64,000 nt of DNA from Mycolicibacter nonchromogenicus (lineage in GTDB: Bacteria; Actinomycetota; Actinomycetes; Mycobacteriales; Mycobacteriaceae): positions 1 to 64,000 of the forward strand of contig NZ_LQPI01000033.1 in NCBI RefSeq assembly GCF_002101775.1, written 5' to 3'. Below are positions 10,037 through 18,745 of the stretch, one piece after another. The notes beneath the pieces were generated by a model. It was not told where the DNA came from and ran no database searches. It worked only from the letters and a program-made list of their open reading frames with translations. Within the stretch, counting starts at the first letter, position 1. Every line of letters starts with the position of its first letter. The position numbers were made by a program, and so were the translations under genes.

Positions 10037-11604
10037 CGGGTGAACCTTCCCAGCTTGTCGTGGTCGAAGTACTCCAGCTCCACCGCGTCGGTGGTGAAGG
10101 TCGCTTTGGACACCGTTCCCTCCGGAGCATTCTCGCCCTGCAGGGCGAAGGTGAAGGTGTCACCGTCGTAGTGGCTCAACCGGAATCGTCGGTGTTGCGG
10201 CCCGAGCGTGACAACGAGTGCACCATGGTCCTCGGCGACAGTGGCCGGGCCCCAGTAGGGGTTGGCATACTCCCCGACGTAGGCCGACAGTGGCCGGGCG
10301 GGAGCCGGATGAGCCGGTGGCGGGGCGCCCACCAGCGCGCCCTCCGGCTGCGACATCGGCTCCAGTACCTGTCGATACAGTGCCGGCCAGTCTTCGCGGA
10401 TCTCGCCGTACTGGACCAGATCCAGGAATTGGGCGGCCAGGCTCTCCGGAACCCCGACCGGCGTGGCGTTGGTGAGCACGACGATTCCGACGTCCTGCGA
10501 CGGCAGTGCCGAGAAGGCGGTCGCGGCGCCCAGCAGAAAGGCACCCGAGTGGCTGTACTGGGTGCGCCCCGATGAGGTGATCGACACGTTGAATCCCTCG
10601 CCGTAGAAACCGGCCCGGGCGGTGCCCGTCGCGGCGGGGGCACTGATCATCTGCGGCGTGATCGCGGGAAGCAGCGCTTCCGGAGCGATGATCGCGTTGC
10701 CCTCGTAGCTGCCGCCGGCCAGCACCATGGCCAACCAGCGGGCCATATCGTTGACCGAGGAACTGACGCCGCCGGCCGGCGACTGGGCGTCCGGATTGCG
10801 TTGGTATCGAGGCTGATAACCGTCGTCGGTCTTGACGTGGGTGAGTGCGCGGTTGGGTCGGGCGAGGAAGTCCGCGTAGCGGGAACTGGTCGAGGTCATC
10901 CCCAGCGGGCGGTAGAGCACGTCGGCCGATAGCTGTTCCCAGGGGACACCGGCGGCGGCGGCGATCGCCTCGGCGGCGGCGGTCAGGCCGAAGTTGGTGT
11001 AGTCGTAGTGGTTGCGGAACGGGGCCAGTGGCAGGTATCTGAGCCGCTGCAACACCTCGCGGCGGTCATAGCCGAGGTCTTCGAGCCGGTCTCCGGCGTG
11101 ATCAGGCAGCCCGGACCGATGGGCGTACAGGTCGGCGATGGTGACGTGGTCGGTGACGTAGGGATCGGACAGTGCGAACCAGGGCAGCTGCGACACCACC
11201 GGGGTGTCCCAGGAGATGTTCCCCGCGCTGATCTGCTGCGCCACCACGGTCGCACCGACGGGCTTGGACATCGAGGCGAGCTGGAACACCGTATCCGGGT
11301 TGACCGCGTTGTCGGGCCCGTCGCCGGCGCGAGTGTCCCGAACGCCAAAGCCCTTGGCGTACACGGTCTTCCCACCGTGAACCACCGCGACCGCCAACCC
11401 GGGTATTCCGGTGCTGTCCATCAGCTCCCGCGCCAGCCCGTCGAGTTTGGCCACCGCGGCATCGACGCGGCCCGCGGGGATATCAACACCGGACACCTCA
11501 TTGGGCAAAATGTCGTGCCGCACGGTCGGAGTCGCCGCCGGAGTGCACGCACTCACCGCAACGGCCAGCACAGCGGCCCCGGCCGCAGCCGCCCACCTGG
11601 TCAT
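10033..11604 (-). CDS. serine beta-lactamase-family lipoprotein
   Basis: 523 aa, GTG or ATG-type start at 11604 4 nt below the metallo-hydrolase stop. An N-terminal lipobox (VSAC, Cys20) predicts a lipoprotein. The class C/PBP4*-like fold has SMSK (Ser111-Lys114) as the SxxK active site, YTNFG as the YxN motif and a C-terminal HSGAFLLGA segment corresponding to the HxG element. The C-terminal 100 residues (about 420-520) form a small beta domain, seen in Rv0907-like proteins. The likely substrate is a peptide or ester in the cell envelope; beta-lactam hydrolysis is not implied. It overlaps ctpE by 4 nt. Confidence 0.88.
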
Positions 11605-11608
11605 GGCG

Positions 11609-12778
11609 CTAGAGCCTCCACCAGGCCGTGGGCGCGGCGGCGTCGAGCCTCACTGAACCGCCGGGCCCATCCGGCGGCTCCAGCTTCGCCTCTCCTCCGT
11701 CGAGCCTCACTGAACCGCCGGGCCTAGGCACTGCCGTCGCTATCCCCGCGGCGTCGGCGGCGACCAGCAACCGCTCCACCGGCTCGGCCCAGCGGTGCGG
11801 CGCCAACCGGAACGTGCCCCAGTGGATCGGCACCAGCAGTCCCGACGCCGAGGCGTTCAGGTCGAGGTGCGCCTGGACCGCTTCCTCCGGGTTCATGTGG
11901 ACGTCGGGCCAGGCGGTGTTGTAGGCCCCGATCGGCAGCAGCGTGACGTCGAATGGGCCGTGCTGGGCGCCGATCGTGCTGAAGCTGCCGGTGTATCCGC
12001 TGTCTCCGCCGAAGTAGACCCGGTGGTCGGGACCGGCGATCACCCACGACGCCCACAGGGTCTGGTTGCGGGTCAGGAATCGTCCGGAGAAATGCCGCGC
12101 CGGGGTGCAGGTCACGGTGAGATCGCCCAGCGTGGTGTTCTCGTCCCAGTCGAGTTCGATCACCCGCTCGGGGGGAATGCCCCACGCCCGCAGGTGCGCC
12201 CCGACGCCCAGCGGGACCACAAACGGCGCCCGCTGGCTGCGGGCGAGCGCGGTGACGGTGTCGATGTCGAGGTGGTCGTAGTGGTCGTGGCTGACCACGA
12301 TCGCGTCGACCGCGGGCAGCTTCGCGATCCCCACCGGCGGGGGGTGCAGCCGCCGCGGTCCGACGGCATCCGAGGGCGAGCAGCGCTCGCTCCAGACCGG
12401 GTCGGTCAGTACCCGATAGCCGTCGATCTCCACCAGGGCCGTCGCGTGTCCCAGCCAGGTGATCGCCAGTTGCTCGACGTCGATGCTGAAATCGGGCACG
12501 TCCAACGGGATCGGCGCCGAAGGTCGCCGGCCGATGCGATCGGCGAACAGCTCGCGCACCATCAGTCGCTGTTGCTCGCGGTCCATGTTGACCATTGCGG
12601 CGCGTTCGAGGTTGTGAAAGACGCCGTCGCGGTAGTTCGGCGATCGGGTGGCCACGGCATCGATGGCGGTGGGCGCCGCACCCAAGGCGGCGGGCGTGCC
12701 GCGCAACGCACGAACCGTCCAGCCGCCGGCGACCAGCGACACGGTGGTACCCGCCAGTCGAAGTGCGCCACGCAGCAT
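11609..12778 (-). CDS. metallo-beta-lactamase-fold hydrolase, NAPE-PLD/UlaG-like (Rv0906 type)
   Basis: 389 aa, ATG at 12778, apparently leaderless. A short N-terminal hydrophobic segment precedes the fold. Metal ligands are visible as TWLGHATALVEIDG, VSHDHYDHLD (HxHxDH), CTPARHFSGR, FGGDSGY and a final PIHWGTF. This arrangement is that of N-acyl-phosphatidylethanolamine phospholipase D-like enzymes, so a lipid phosphodiester substrate is plausible. The extreme C-terminus contains a 19-residue duplication (PGGSVRLD...). It forms an operon with the serine hydrolase and ctpE. Confidence 0.85.
   Translation of the reverse strand: MLRGALRLAGTTVSLVAGGWTVRALRGTPAALGAAPTAIDAVATRSPNYRDGVFHNLERAAMVNMDREQQRLMVRELFADRIGRRPSAPIPLDVPDFSIDVEQLAITWLGHATALVEIDGYRVLTDPVWSERCSPSDAVGPRRLHPPPVGIAKLPAVDAIVVSHDHYDHLDIDTVTALARSQRAPFVVPLGVGAHLRAWGIPPERVIELDWDENTTLGDLTVTCTPARHFSGRFLTRNQTLWASWVIAGPDHRVYFGGDSGYTGSFSTIGAQHGPFDVTLLPIGAYNTAWPDVHMNPEEAVQAHLDLNASASGLLVPIHWGTFRLAPHRWAEPVERLLVAADAAGIATAVPRPGGSVRLDGGEAKLEPPDGPGGSVRLDAAAPTAWWRL
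11641..11724. repeat. 27-bp direct repeat inside the 3' end of the metallo-hydrolase gene
   Basis: Two identical 27-nt copies at 11641-11667 and 11698-11724 are offset by 57 nt, i.e. 19 codons in frame. They duplicate the peptide PGGSVRLD in the C-terminal tail. The tail after the second copy is not part of the metallo-hydrolase fold. It may be an imported mobile repeat or a replication-slippage product. Confidence 0.8.
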
Positions 12779-12785
12779 GACAACG

Positions 12786-12791
12786 AGTCTA
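12786..12791 (-). promoter_or_regulatory. -10 element of a leaderless promoter for the metallo-hydrolase operon
   Basis: On the minus strand TAGACT is followed by 7 nt (CGTTGTC) and then ATG 12778, so transcription would start at the start codon. It lies directly after the echA6 terminator hairpin, consistent with a new transcription unit. Confidence 0.55.
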
Positions 12792-12795
12792 TGGT

Positions 12796-12812
12796 GGCGC
12801 CCGGCGGGCGCC
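12796..12812 (-). terminator. GC-rich hairpin downstream of echA6
   Basis: GGCGCCC-GGC-GGGCGCC is a perfect 7-bp stem with a 3-nt loop, 8 nt beyond the echA6 stop. There is no U-run, as is common for mycobacterial terminators. Confidence 0.5.
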
Positions 12813-12819
12813 GGGCCGA

Positions 12820-13551
12820 TTAAGCGCCCTGGAACTTCGGCGGCCGCTTCTCCACCCGCGCCACCTGGGCCTCGATGACGTCCTGGCTGGCCCAGGCCTT
12901 GTCGAACAGCTCCTTGTGCACGGGCAGCTGCTCCTCGTAGGCGCCGTCGTCGTTGAGCACCCGCTTGGCGTGCTGCAGCGCAAGCGGCGCCAGCCCGGCG
13001 ATCTCGTGCGCCCAGGCCTGCGCGTCGGCGAGGGTGCCGATCCGGTTGGCCATCCCGGTCAGCAGTGCCGTGTCGGCCGGCAGCTTCTCGGCGGTCAGCA
13101 TCATCGCCCGGGCCCGCCCGTAGCCGACCAGCGAGGTCAGCCGCCGAATGCTCCAGTTGTCCAGTGCCAGACCGTACTTGGCGACCGGGAACTGAAAGAA
13201 CGCCTCGGGGGCGGCAACTCGCAGATCGCAGACCATCGCCAGCTGCAGGCCGGCGCCGATCGCGGCCCCGTTGACGGCGGCGATCACCGGCACCGGAACG
13301 TCGGCGATGCTCTGGTGCAGGGCGAGCAGCTTGTCGGGGTAGTCGGCGGCGAAGGCATCCCCGGACAGATCAGCGCCGGCGCAGAACACCGTGCCCTGCC
13401 CGGTCAGCACGATGGCCCGCACGTCGTGGGTGGCGGCGTCCAGGACCGCCTCCCGCAACTCGGTGACGAGCTGGGAGTTCAGGGCGTTGCGACGCTCGGG
13501 GCGCTGCAGCTCGATAGTCGTGACGGCTTCATCGCGAGTAACACCGATCAT
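12820..13551 (-). CDS. echA6: enoyl-CoA hydratase/isomerase-family protein EchA6
   Basis: 243 aa, ATG at 13551. Crotonase fold with the CoA-binding segment [12 protein letters not shown], the first oxyanion-hole region [11 protein letters not shown] and the second [13 protein letters not shown]. In M. tuberculosis EchA6 (Rv0905) is a catalytically impaired paralogue that binds long-chain acyl-CoA and feeds mycolate synthesis. The position next to accD3 supports the orthology. Unlike M. tuberculosis, an SDR gene is inserted between the two. Transcribed divergently from that SDR. Confidence 0.88.
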   Translation of the reverse strand: MIGVTRDEAVTTIELQRPERRNALNSQLVTELREAVLDAATHDVRAIVLTGQGTVFCAGADLSGDAFAADYPDKLLALHQSIADVPVPVIAAVNGAAIGAGLQLAMVCDLRVAAPEAFFQFPVAKYGLALDNWSIRRLTSLVGYGRARAMMLTAEKLPADTALLTGMANRIGTLADAQAWAHEIAGLAPLALQHAKRVLNDDGAYEEQLPVHKELFDKAWASQDVIEAQVARVEKRPPKFQGA

Positions 13552-13695
13552 GAGACGCCAGCCTATTCAAGCGTGTCGGGCGACTTTGCCCGGGTTTCGG
13601 TGATCCCGCTCACAGCGGGAATCTCCCGCCGAACAGCCTGCTTGACCTGATCAGGCTGAACCAACCGGTTCGAGAGACTTTTGGGGGTATCCGAG

Positions 13696-14442
13696 ATGAG
13701 CACAGCAACGCTGGCCGGACGGCGAGCACTGGTCACCGGAGGTTCGCGCGGAATCGGCGCGGGGATCGTGCGGCGGCTTGCGGCCGACGGCGCCGCGGTG
13801 GCGTTCACCTATGCCTCATCGGCCGTCGAGGCCGACGCGCTGGCCGCCGAACTGACCGCCGAGGGCGCCACGGCGGTGGCCATCCAGGCCGACAGCGCCG
13901 ATCCGGCGCAGGTGGGCGCCGCGGTCGAGCAGGCCGTGGCTGAACTCGGCGGGTTGGACATCTTGGTCAACAACGCCGGGACCGTGTACGTCGCGCCGAT
14001 CGACCAATTCCCCCAGGAGCAGTTCGACCGTTTGGTGGCGCTCAATATCGGCGGGGTGTACTCGGCGATCCGCAGCGCGATCGGCCACCTCGGCGAGGGT
14101 TCGCGGATCATCAACATCGGCAGCATCAACGCCGACCGCGTCCCGGTGGGCGGGCTGGCCGTCTACGCGATGACCAAGGGCGCGGTCGCCTCCCTGACCC
14201 GTGGACTGGCCCGCGAACTCGGGCCGCGCGGAATCACCGTCAACAATGTGCAGCCGGGTCCGATCGACACCGACTTGAATCCCGCCACCGGCGAATTCGC
14301 CGACACCATGCGGAAAGTCATGGCGTTGGACCACTACGGGCACACCGGCGACATCGCTGCCGTGGTCAGTTTCCTGGCCGGCCCGGAGTCGGGATTCGTG
14401 ACAGGCGCCAATTGGAACGTTGACGGCGGATACACCACCTGA
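13696..14442 (+). CDS. short-chain dehydrogenase/reductase, 3-oxoacyl-ACP reductase-like
   Basis: 248 aa from ATG 13696; an in-frame TTG at 13681 lies upstream but adds only five residues. Classical SDR: nucleotide motif TGGSRGIGAG, NNAG, catalytic Ser in NIGSIN and YxxxK as YAMTKG. It ends in the typical FVTGANWNVDGG. The substrate could be a 3-oxoacyl thioester or a small ketone. It lies 16 nt before accD3 but accD3 seems to have its own promoter. I would not expect this gene at this place in M. tuberculosis, so it is an insertion relative to that genome. Confidence 0.85.
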   Translation: MSTATLAGRRALVTGGSRGIGAGIVRRLAADGAAVAFTYASSAVEADALAAELTAEGATAVAIQADSADPAQVGAAVEQAVAELGGLDILVNNAGTVYVAPIDQFPQEQFDRLVALNIGGVYSAIRSAIGHLGEGSRIINIGSINADRVPVGGLAVYAMTKGAVASLTRGLARELGPRGITVNNVQPGPIDTDLNPATGEFADTMRKVMALDHYGHTGDIAAVVSFLAGPESGFVTGANWNVDGGYTT

Positions 14443-14446
14443 CGGT

Positions 14447-14452
14447 TAGCCT
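14447..14452 (+). promoter_or_regulatory. -10 element of a leaderless accD3 promoter
   Basis: TAGCCT lies 6 nt before GTG 14459, the spacing of a leaderless mycobacterial start. It overlaps the stop region of the SDR gene, so accD3 can be expressed separately. Confidence 0.45.
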
Positions 14453-14458
14453 CGTGCT

Positions 14459-15946
14459 GTGAGCCGGACCGGGGCCGACGACGTGCGCGACGCCGTGCTG
14501 GATCGCGGCTCGTTCCTCAGTTGGGACGCCGCTGCACTGACCGTGCCGGTCAGCGACAGTTATGCCGCCGAGCTGGCCGCGGCGCGGGCTGCCACCGGCC
14601 GCGACGAAGCCGTCCTCACCGGCGAGGGCCGGATCAACGGCCGCCGGGTCGCGGTGATCGCCAGCGACTTCGACTTCCTGGCGGGCTCCATCGGCGTGGC
14701 GGCCGCCGAACGGATCACCGCCGCCATCCAGCGGGCCACCGCCGAGCGACTGCCGCTGCTGGCGTCGCCGAGTTCGGGCGGCACACGGATGCAGGAGGGC
14801 ACCGTCGCGTTCCTGCAGATGGTGAAGATCGCCGCCGCGGTCGAGCTGCACAAGCGCGCGCACCTGCCCTATCTGGTCTACCTGCGCCACCCCACCACCG
14901 GCGGGGTGTTCGCGTCCTGGGGTTCGCTCGGGCACATCACGCTGTCCGAGCCCGGGGCGCTGCTGGGTTTCCTGGGGCCGCGGGTCTACGAACAGCTCTA
15001 CGGCGCCCCGTTCCCGCCGGGCGTTCAGACTGCCGAGAACCTGCAGGCCTACGGGGTGATCGACGGCGTCATCCCGCTGAAGTGGTTGCGGCGCACCTGC
15101 GCACGGGCGCTGAAGGTGATGCTCGACGAGCCGGGTCCGGCCCCGGCGAAGCCGGCGCCGGAGCCGATCCCCGACGTCCCGGCGTGGGACTCCGTGTGCG
15201 CCTCGCGACGGCCCGATCGGCCGGGTGTCGGGTTTCTGCTGCGGCACGGTGCCACCGAGCGCGTGTTCTTGGCGGGCACCGGCAGCGCCGATCGCGGCGC
15301 CACGATCCTGCTGGCGTTGGCACGCTTCGGCGGGCAGCCCACCGTGGTGTTGGGGCAGCTGCGGGGCGCAGATCAGCTGACCGACCCGGCGGCGCTGCGC
15401 GATGCCCGCCGAGGCATGGCCCTGGCCGCGGGCCTGCGGCTACCACTGGTGCTGGTCATCGACACCCCGGGCCCGGCGCTGTCGGTGGAGGCCGAGCAGG
15501 GCGGATTGGCGGCCCAGATCGCGGCATGCCTGGCCGAGCTGGTCACGCTCGAGGTACCGACGGTGTCGGTGCTGCTGGGCCAGGGCAGTGGCGGTCCGGC
15601 GCTGGCGATGGTGCCGGCGGATCGGGTGCTGGCGGCGTTGCACGGCTGGCTGGCGCCACTGCCGCCCGAGGGTGCCAGCGCCATCGTGTTCCGCGACACC
15701 GAGCATGCCCCCGAGCTCTCGGCGGCTCAGGGCATCCGTTCGGCGGACCTGCAGGCCCACGGGATCGTGGATGTGATCGTGGGCGAGCACCCGGATGCCG
15801 CCGAGGAGCCGATCGACTTCGCCAAGCGCATGTCGCGAATCATCGCCGGCGAGCTGTCAGCGCTGCGCGCCGTGCCCGTCGAGGAGCGGATGGCGGCCCG
15901 GCTGGAGCGCTACCGCCGGATCGGGCTGCCCGGGACAGCCACCTAG
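14459..15946 (+). CDS. accD3: acyl-CoA carboxylase carboxyltransferase subunit AccD3
   Basis: 495 aa, GTG start at 14459. Two crotonase-like carboxyltransferase halves are fused in one chain. The N half has LTGEGRINGRRVAVIASDF, SPSSGGTRMQEG and GGVFASWGSLGHI. The C half has LVIDTPGPALSVEAEQGG, VSVLLGQGSGGPALAM and ASAIVFRD. It has no zinc finger at the start. AccD proteins pair with a biotinylated AccA subunit to make malonyl-CoA or related extender units. Length matches M. tuberculosis AccD3 (Rv0904c), which lies next to echA6. It ends 3 nt before the convergent transporter gene. Confidence 0.88.
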   Translation: MSRTGADDVRDAVLDRGSFLSWDAAALTVPVSDSYAAELAAARAATGRDEAVLTGEGRINGRRVAVIASDFDFLAGSIGVAAAERITAAIQRATAERLPLLASPSSGGTRMQEGTVAFLQMVKIAAAVELHKRAHLPYLVYLRHPTTGGVFASWGSLGHITLSEPGALLGFLGPRVYEQLYGAPFPPGVQTAENLQAYGVIDGVIPLKWLRRTCARALKVMLDEPGPAPAKPAPEPIPDVPAWDSVCASRRPDRPGVGFLLRHGATERVFLAGTGSADRGATILLALARFGGQPTVVLGQLRGADQLTDPAALRDARRGMALAAGLRLPLVLVIDTPGPALSVEAEQGGLAAQIAACLAELVTLEVPTVSVLLGQGSGGPALAMVPADRVLAALHGWLAPLPPEGASAIVFRDTEHAPELSAAQGIRSADLQAHGIVDVIVGEHPDAAEEPIDFAKRMSRIIAGELSALRAVPVEERMAARLERYRRIGLPGTAT

Positions 15947-15949
15947 GCG

Positions 15950-16804
15950 CTAGACGGTGATCATCGCCACGGCCGCCCCTGCCAGGACCATCCCCACCAC
16001 CTGCCGACGACGCACCCGCTCCCCCAGCAGCACCACCGCCAAGATCACCGTGGTCGCCGGGTACAGCGAGATCAGCACGCTGGCCAGCGAGAGCATGGCG
16101 TGCTTCAACGCGAACAGCATGGTGATGTTGGCGGCGGTGTCGAGCAGTCCGATTAGGAACGCCAGTCGCAGCGGGGTGCCTGTCGGCGCAGCGAGGTTGC
16201 GGCTCAGCGCCGCGACGACGATCACCAGGATGGTGGCCGCGGCACGCGCGAACAACAGGGGCCACAGCCCGGAATCTGACGGCGTGCGGTCTAAGAAGAC
16301 GAAGTTCAACCCCAGGGCCACCCCCGCGGCGACCGTCAACCAGAGCGCCCGGTGGGTGAGCCCCGGCCGATGCATGCCGTCGTCGCCGGCGTGCCAGCTG
16401 ATCAACACCACCGCGGCCAATGCCACCGCGATACCTGCGCTGGCGAGCACGCCGGGACGGTCCCCCAGCATCCGCCCGACGCATACCGGCACGCCGGCGT
16501 CCACCACCGCGGCCAGCGGCGATACCACCGAGATGGGTCCTGCGGCCATGGCGGCGTAGAACCACCAGATGCCCAGGGCCTGGCTGAGTCCACCGAGGAC
16601 GCCCAAGACGACCGTGTTGGTGGTGATGTGCCCGCCGCCGATCATCGCGAGGATTCCGAGCAGCACACCCGAGACCGGGGTGGACACCAAGATCACCCGC
16701 AGCGCGGCGACTCGCCGTGACGCGACCCCGCCCACGAAGTCGCTGATCCCGAAACTGGTGGCTGACGCCAACGCCAGTCCCTGTGCGACAGGGGAAACGA
16801 TCAT
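15950..16804 (-). CDS. EamA/DMT-family transporter
   Basis: 284 aa, ATG at 16804. Ten hydrophobic segments are arranged as two repeats of five, the layout of drug/metabolite transporters (EamA domain twice). The N-terminal SFGISDFVGGVASRR and second-half VFLDRTPSDSG match the family. The substrate is unknown. The 177-bp stretch upstream to the next gene (16805-16981) holds no convincing gene and no clear promoter. Confidence 0.82.
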   Translation of the reverse strand: MIVSPVAQGLALASATSFGISDFVGGVASRRVAALRVILVSTPVSGVLLGILAMIGGGHITTNTVVLGVLGGLSQALGIWWFYAAMAAGPISVVSPLAAVVDAGVPVCVGRMLGDRPGVLASAGIAVALAAVVLISWHAGDDGMHRPGLTHRALWLTVAAGVALGLNFVFLDRTPSDSGLWPLLFARAAATILVIVVAALSRNLAAPTGTPLRLAFLIGLLDTAANITMLFALKHAMLSLASVLISLYPATTVILAVVLLGERVRRRQVVGMVLAGAAVAMITV

Positions 16805-16981
16805 GAGGCTGCCTCGGCGGCTTCAGTCGGGGTGACGATCACGGCGGACAGCATAGGTGGGCGATTTGCCGGGAAAGTCCTGCGTTTGCGGGATCTTTGC
16901 GCCCACCGGCCCGAGGTCGCAGGTCGGCGCCGTGAAATTCATGGGGCGTTCACCCGCTCCGAGGCGCTCGAGGCCGCCGTT

Positions 16982-18745
16982 TCAGGCCAAGGAGCGCAGC
17001 CACGCGTCGTGCAGGGCGGCGTAGTGGCCCTCGGCGCGGATCAGCTCGGCCGGCGCGCCGTCTTCGATGATGCGCCCGTCCTCGATCACCAGCACCCGGT
17101 CGGCGATCTCGACCGTGGAGAGCCGGTGGGCGATCACCAGGGCGGTCCGTTGCGCCAGGACGCTGCGCAGCGCCTTCTGCACCATCCGCTCGCCGGGGAT
17201 GTCCAGCGATGACGTCGCCTCGTCGAGGATCAGCACCGCCGGATCAGCGAGGAAGGCGCGGGCGAACGCCACGAGCTGGCGCTGGCCGGCCGAGAGCCGC
17301 CCGCCGCGCTTGGCGACGTCGGTCTGGTAGCCGTCGGGCAGGGCGGTGATGAACGCGTCAGCGCCCACGCTCGTCGCCGCGGCAACCACCTCGTCGTCGG
17401 TCGCGTCGGGTCGGCCGAAGCGGATGTTGTCGGCCACGCTGCCGGTGAACAGAAAATTCTCTTGGGTGACCATCACGACGTGACGACGCAGCGTCGCCTG
17501 GGTGAGCGCCCGCAGGTCAACGCCGTCCAGCGTCACCGCTCCGGAGACCGGATCGTAGAAGCGGGCGATCAACTTGGCGATGGTGGACTTTCCCGCGCCG
17601 GTGCTGCCGACCAGCGCGACGGTCTGGCCGGCCGGGATCTCCAGCGACAGGCCGGCCAGCACCGGCTTGCCGCCCCGGTAGCCGAAGTGCACGTCGTGCA
17701 GGGCGATCTCGCCGCGCACTGCGCTCAGAGCGGTCGGCGGGCCGGGTGGGTCGGTGACGGCGGGCGTTTCGGCCAGCACCCCGGACAGCTTCTGCAGTGC
17801 GGCGGTCGCCGAGGAGAAGATGTTGAGGAACTGGCTGATGTCCTGCATCGGATCGAAGAACATCCGCAGGTACAGCAGGAACGCGGTGAAGGTCCCGATC
17901 GTCATGTGCCCGTGCAGAACTCGCCAGCCCCCGTAGAGCAGCACAACGCCGGTGGTGAGGTTTCCCACCAGTTTGATGCCCGGCGAAAAGATCGCCACCA
18001 GTTTGAAGGCCCTCTCGTTCACCGCCCGGTAGCGGTCGGCCACGCTCGCGAAGATCTCCTGATTGCGGGCCTCACGCCGGTAGGCCTGGACCGCCTTGAT
18101 CCCGGTCATGGTCTCGGTGAACTGGACGATCACCCGTGCCGCATGCTCGCGCACGGCGGTGTAGGTCTTGGCGGATTCGTCCTGGAACCAGCGCAGCAAC
18201 ACCACCAGCGCCGGGAAGGCGGTCAGGCACATCAGGCCCAACCGCCAGTCCAACACGATGAGCAGCGTCGCCGTGCCTGCCATCGTGAGCGCGGCGCTGA
18301 CCAGTCCGTCGAGCCCGGACTGCAGCAACTCTTGGATGGCGTCGACGTCGTTGGTCAGCCGGCTGACCACTCGGCCGGAGGTGTAGCGCTCGTGAAACCC
18401 CACGTCCAGCCGCTGAAAATGCCGGAAGAGCCGTCGGCGCAACTCCAGCAGCACCTGCTGGCCGATCTTGCCCGACCACTGCAGAAAGACCATCCGGGTG
18501 CCGGCCTGGGTGAGCACCACGATCGCCAGCGCAATCACGATCACGCTCAGCTGCCGAGTCGACCCGTCGGCGGCGATCGGCGGGATGCCCCGGTCGATAC
18601 CCCGCTGCGCCAGCAGCGGAACCGCCAGCCGGGCAGCGTTTTCCACCACCACGGCCAAGCTCAGCAGCAGCGCCGCGCCGCGGTGGGGACGCAGCAATGA
18701 CCACAGCAGGGCCCGCGCCGCGGCCCGGCCCGGCTCGGCCGTCAC
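16982..18745 (-). CDS. ABC exporter half-transporter, second gene of the pair
   Basis: 587 aa from GTG 18745, which overlaps the upstream stop as GTGA; an in-frame TTG at 18757 is less likely. An N-terminal six-helix exporter domain (about 20-310) is followed by an ATPase domain: Walker A GSTGAGKST, Q-loop VTQENFLF, signature LSAGQRQ (a degenerate LSGGQ) and Walker B AVLILDEATSSLD. The altered signature suggests one degenerate ATP site in a heterodimer. The tandem arrangement resembles Rv1272c/Rv1273c of M. tuberculosis. The substrate may be lipid or drug; this is not determined by the sequence. Confidence 0.87.
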   Translation of the reverse strand: MTAEPGRAAARALLWSLLRPHRGAALLLSLAVVVENAARLAVPLLAQRGIDRGIPPIAADGSTRQLSVIVIALAIVVLTQAGTRMVFLQWSGKIGQQVLLELRRRLFRHFQRLDVGFHERYTSGRVVSRLTNDVDAIQELLQSGLDGLVSAALTMAGTATLLIVLDWRLGLMCLTAFPALVVLLRWFQDESAKTYTAVREHAARVIVQFTETMTGIKAVQAYRREARNQEIFASVADRYRAVNERAFKLVAIFSPGIKLVGNLTTGVVLLYGGWRVLHGHMTIGTFTAFLLYLRMFFDPMQDISQFLNIFSSATAALQKLSGVLAETPAVTDPPGPPTALSAVRGEIALHDVHFGYRGGKPVLAGLSLEIPAGQTVALVGSTGAGKSTIAKLIARFYDPVSGAVTLDGVDLRALTQATLRRHVVMVTQENFLFTGSVADNIRFGRPDATDDEVVAAATSVGADAFITALPDGYQTDVAKRGGRLSAGQRQLVAFARAFLADPAVLILDEATSSLDIPGERMVQKALRSVLAQRTALVIAHRLSTVEIADRVLVIEDGRIIEDGAPAELIRAEGHYAALHDAWLRSLA

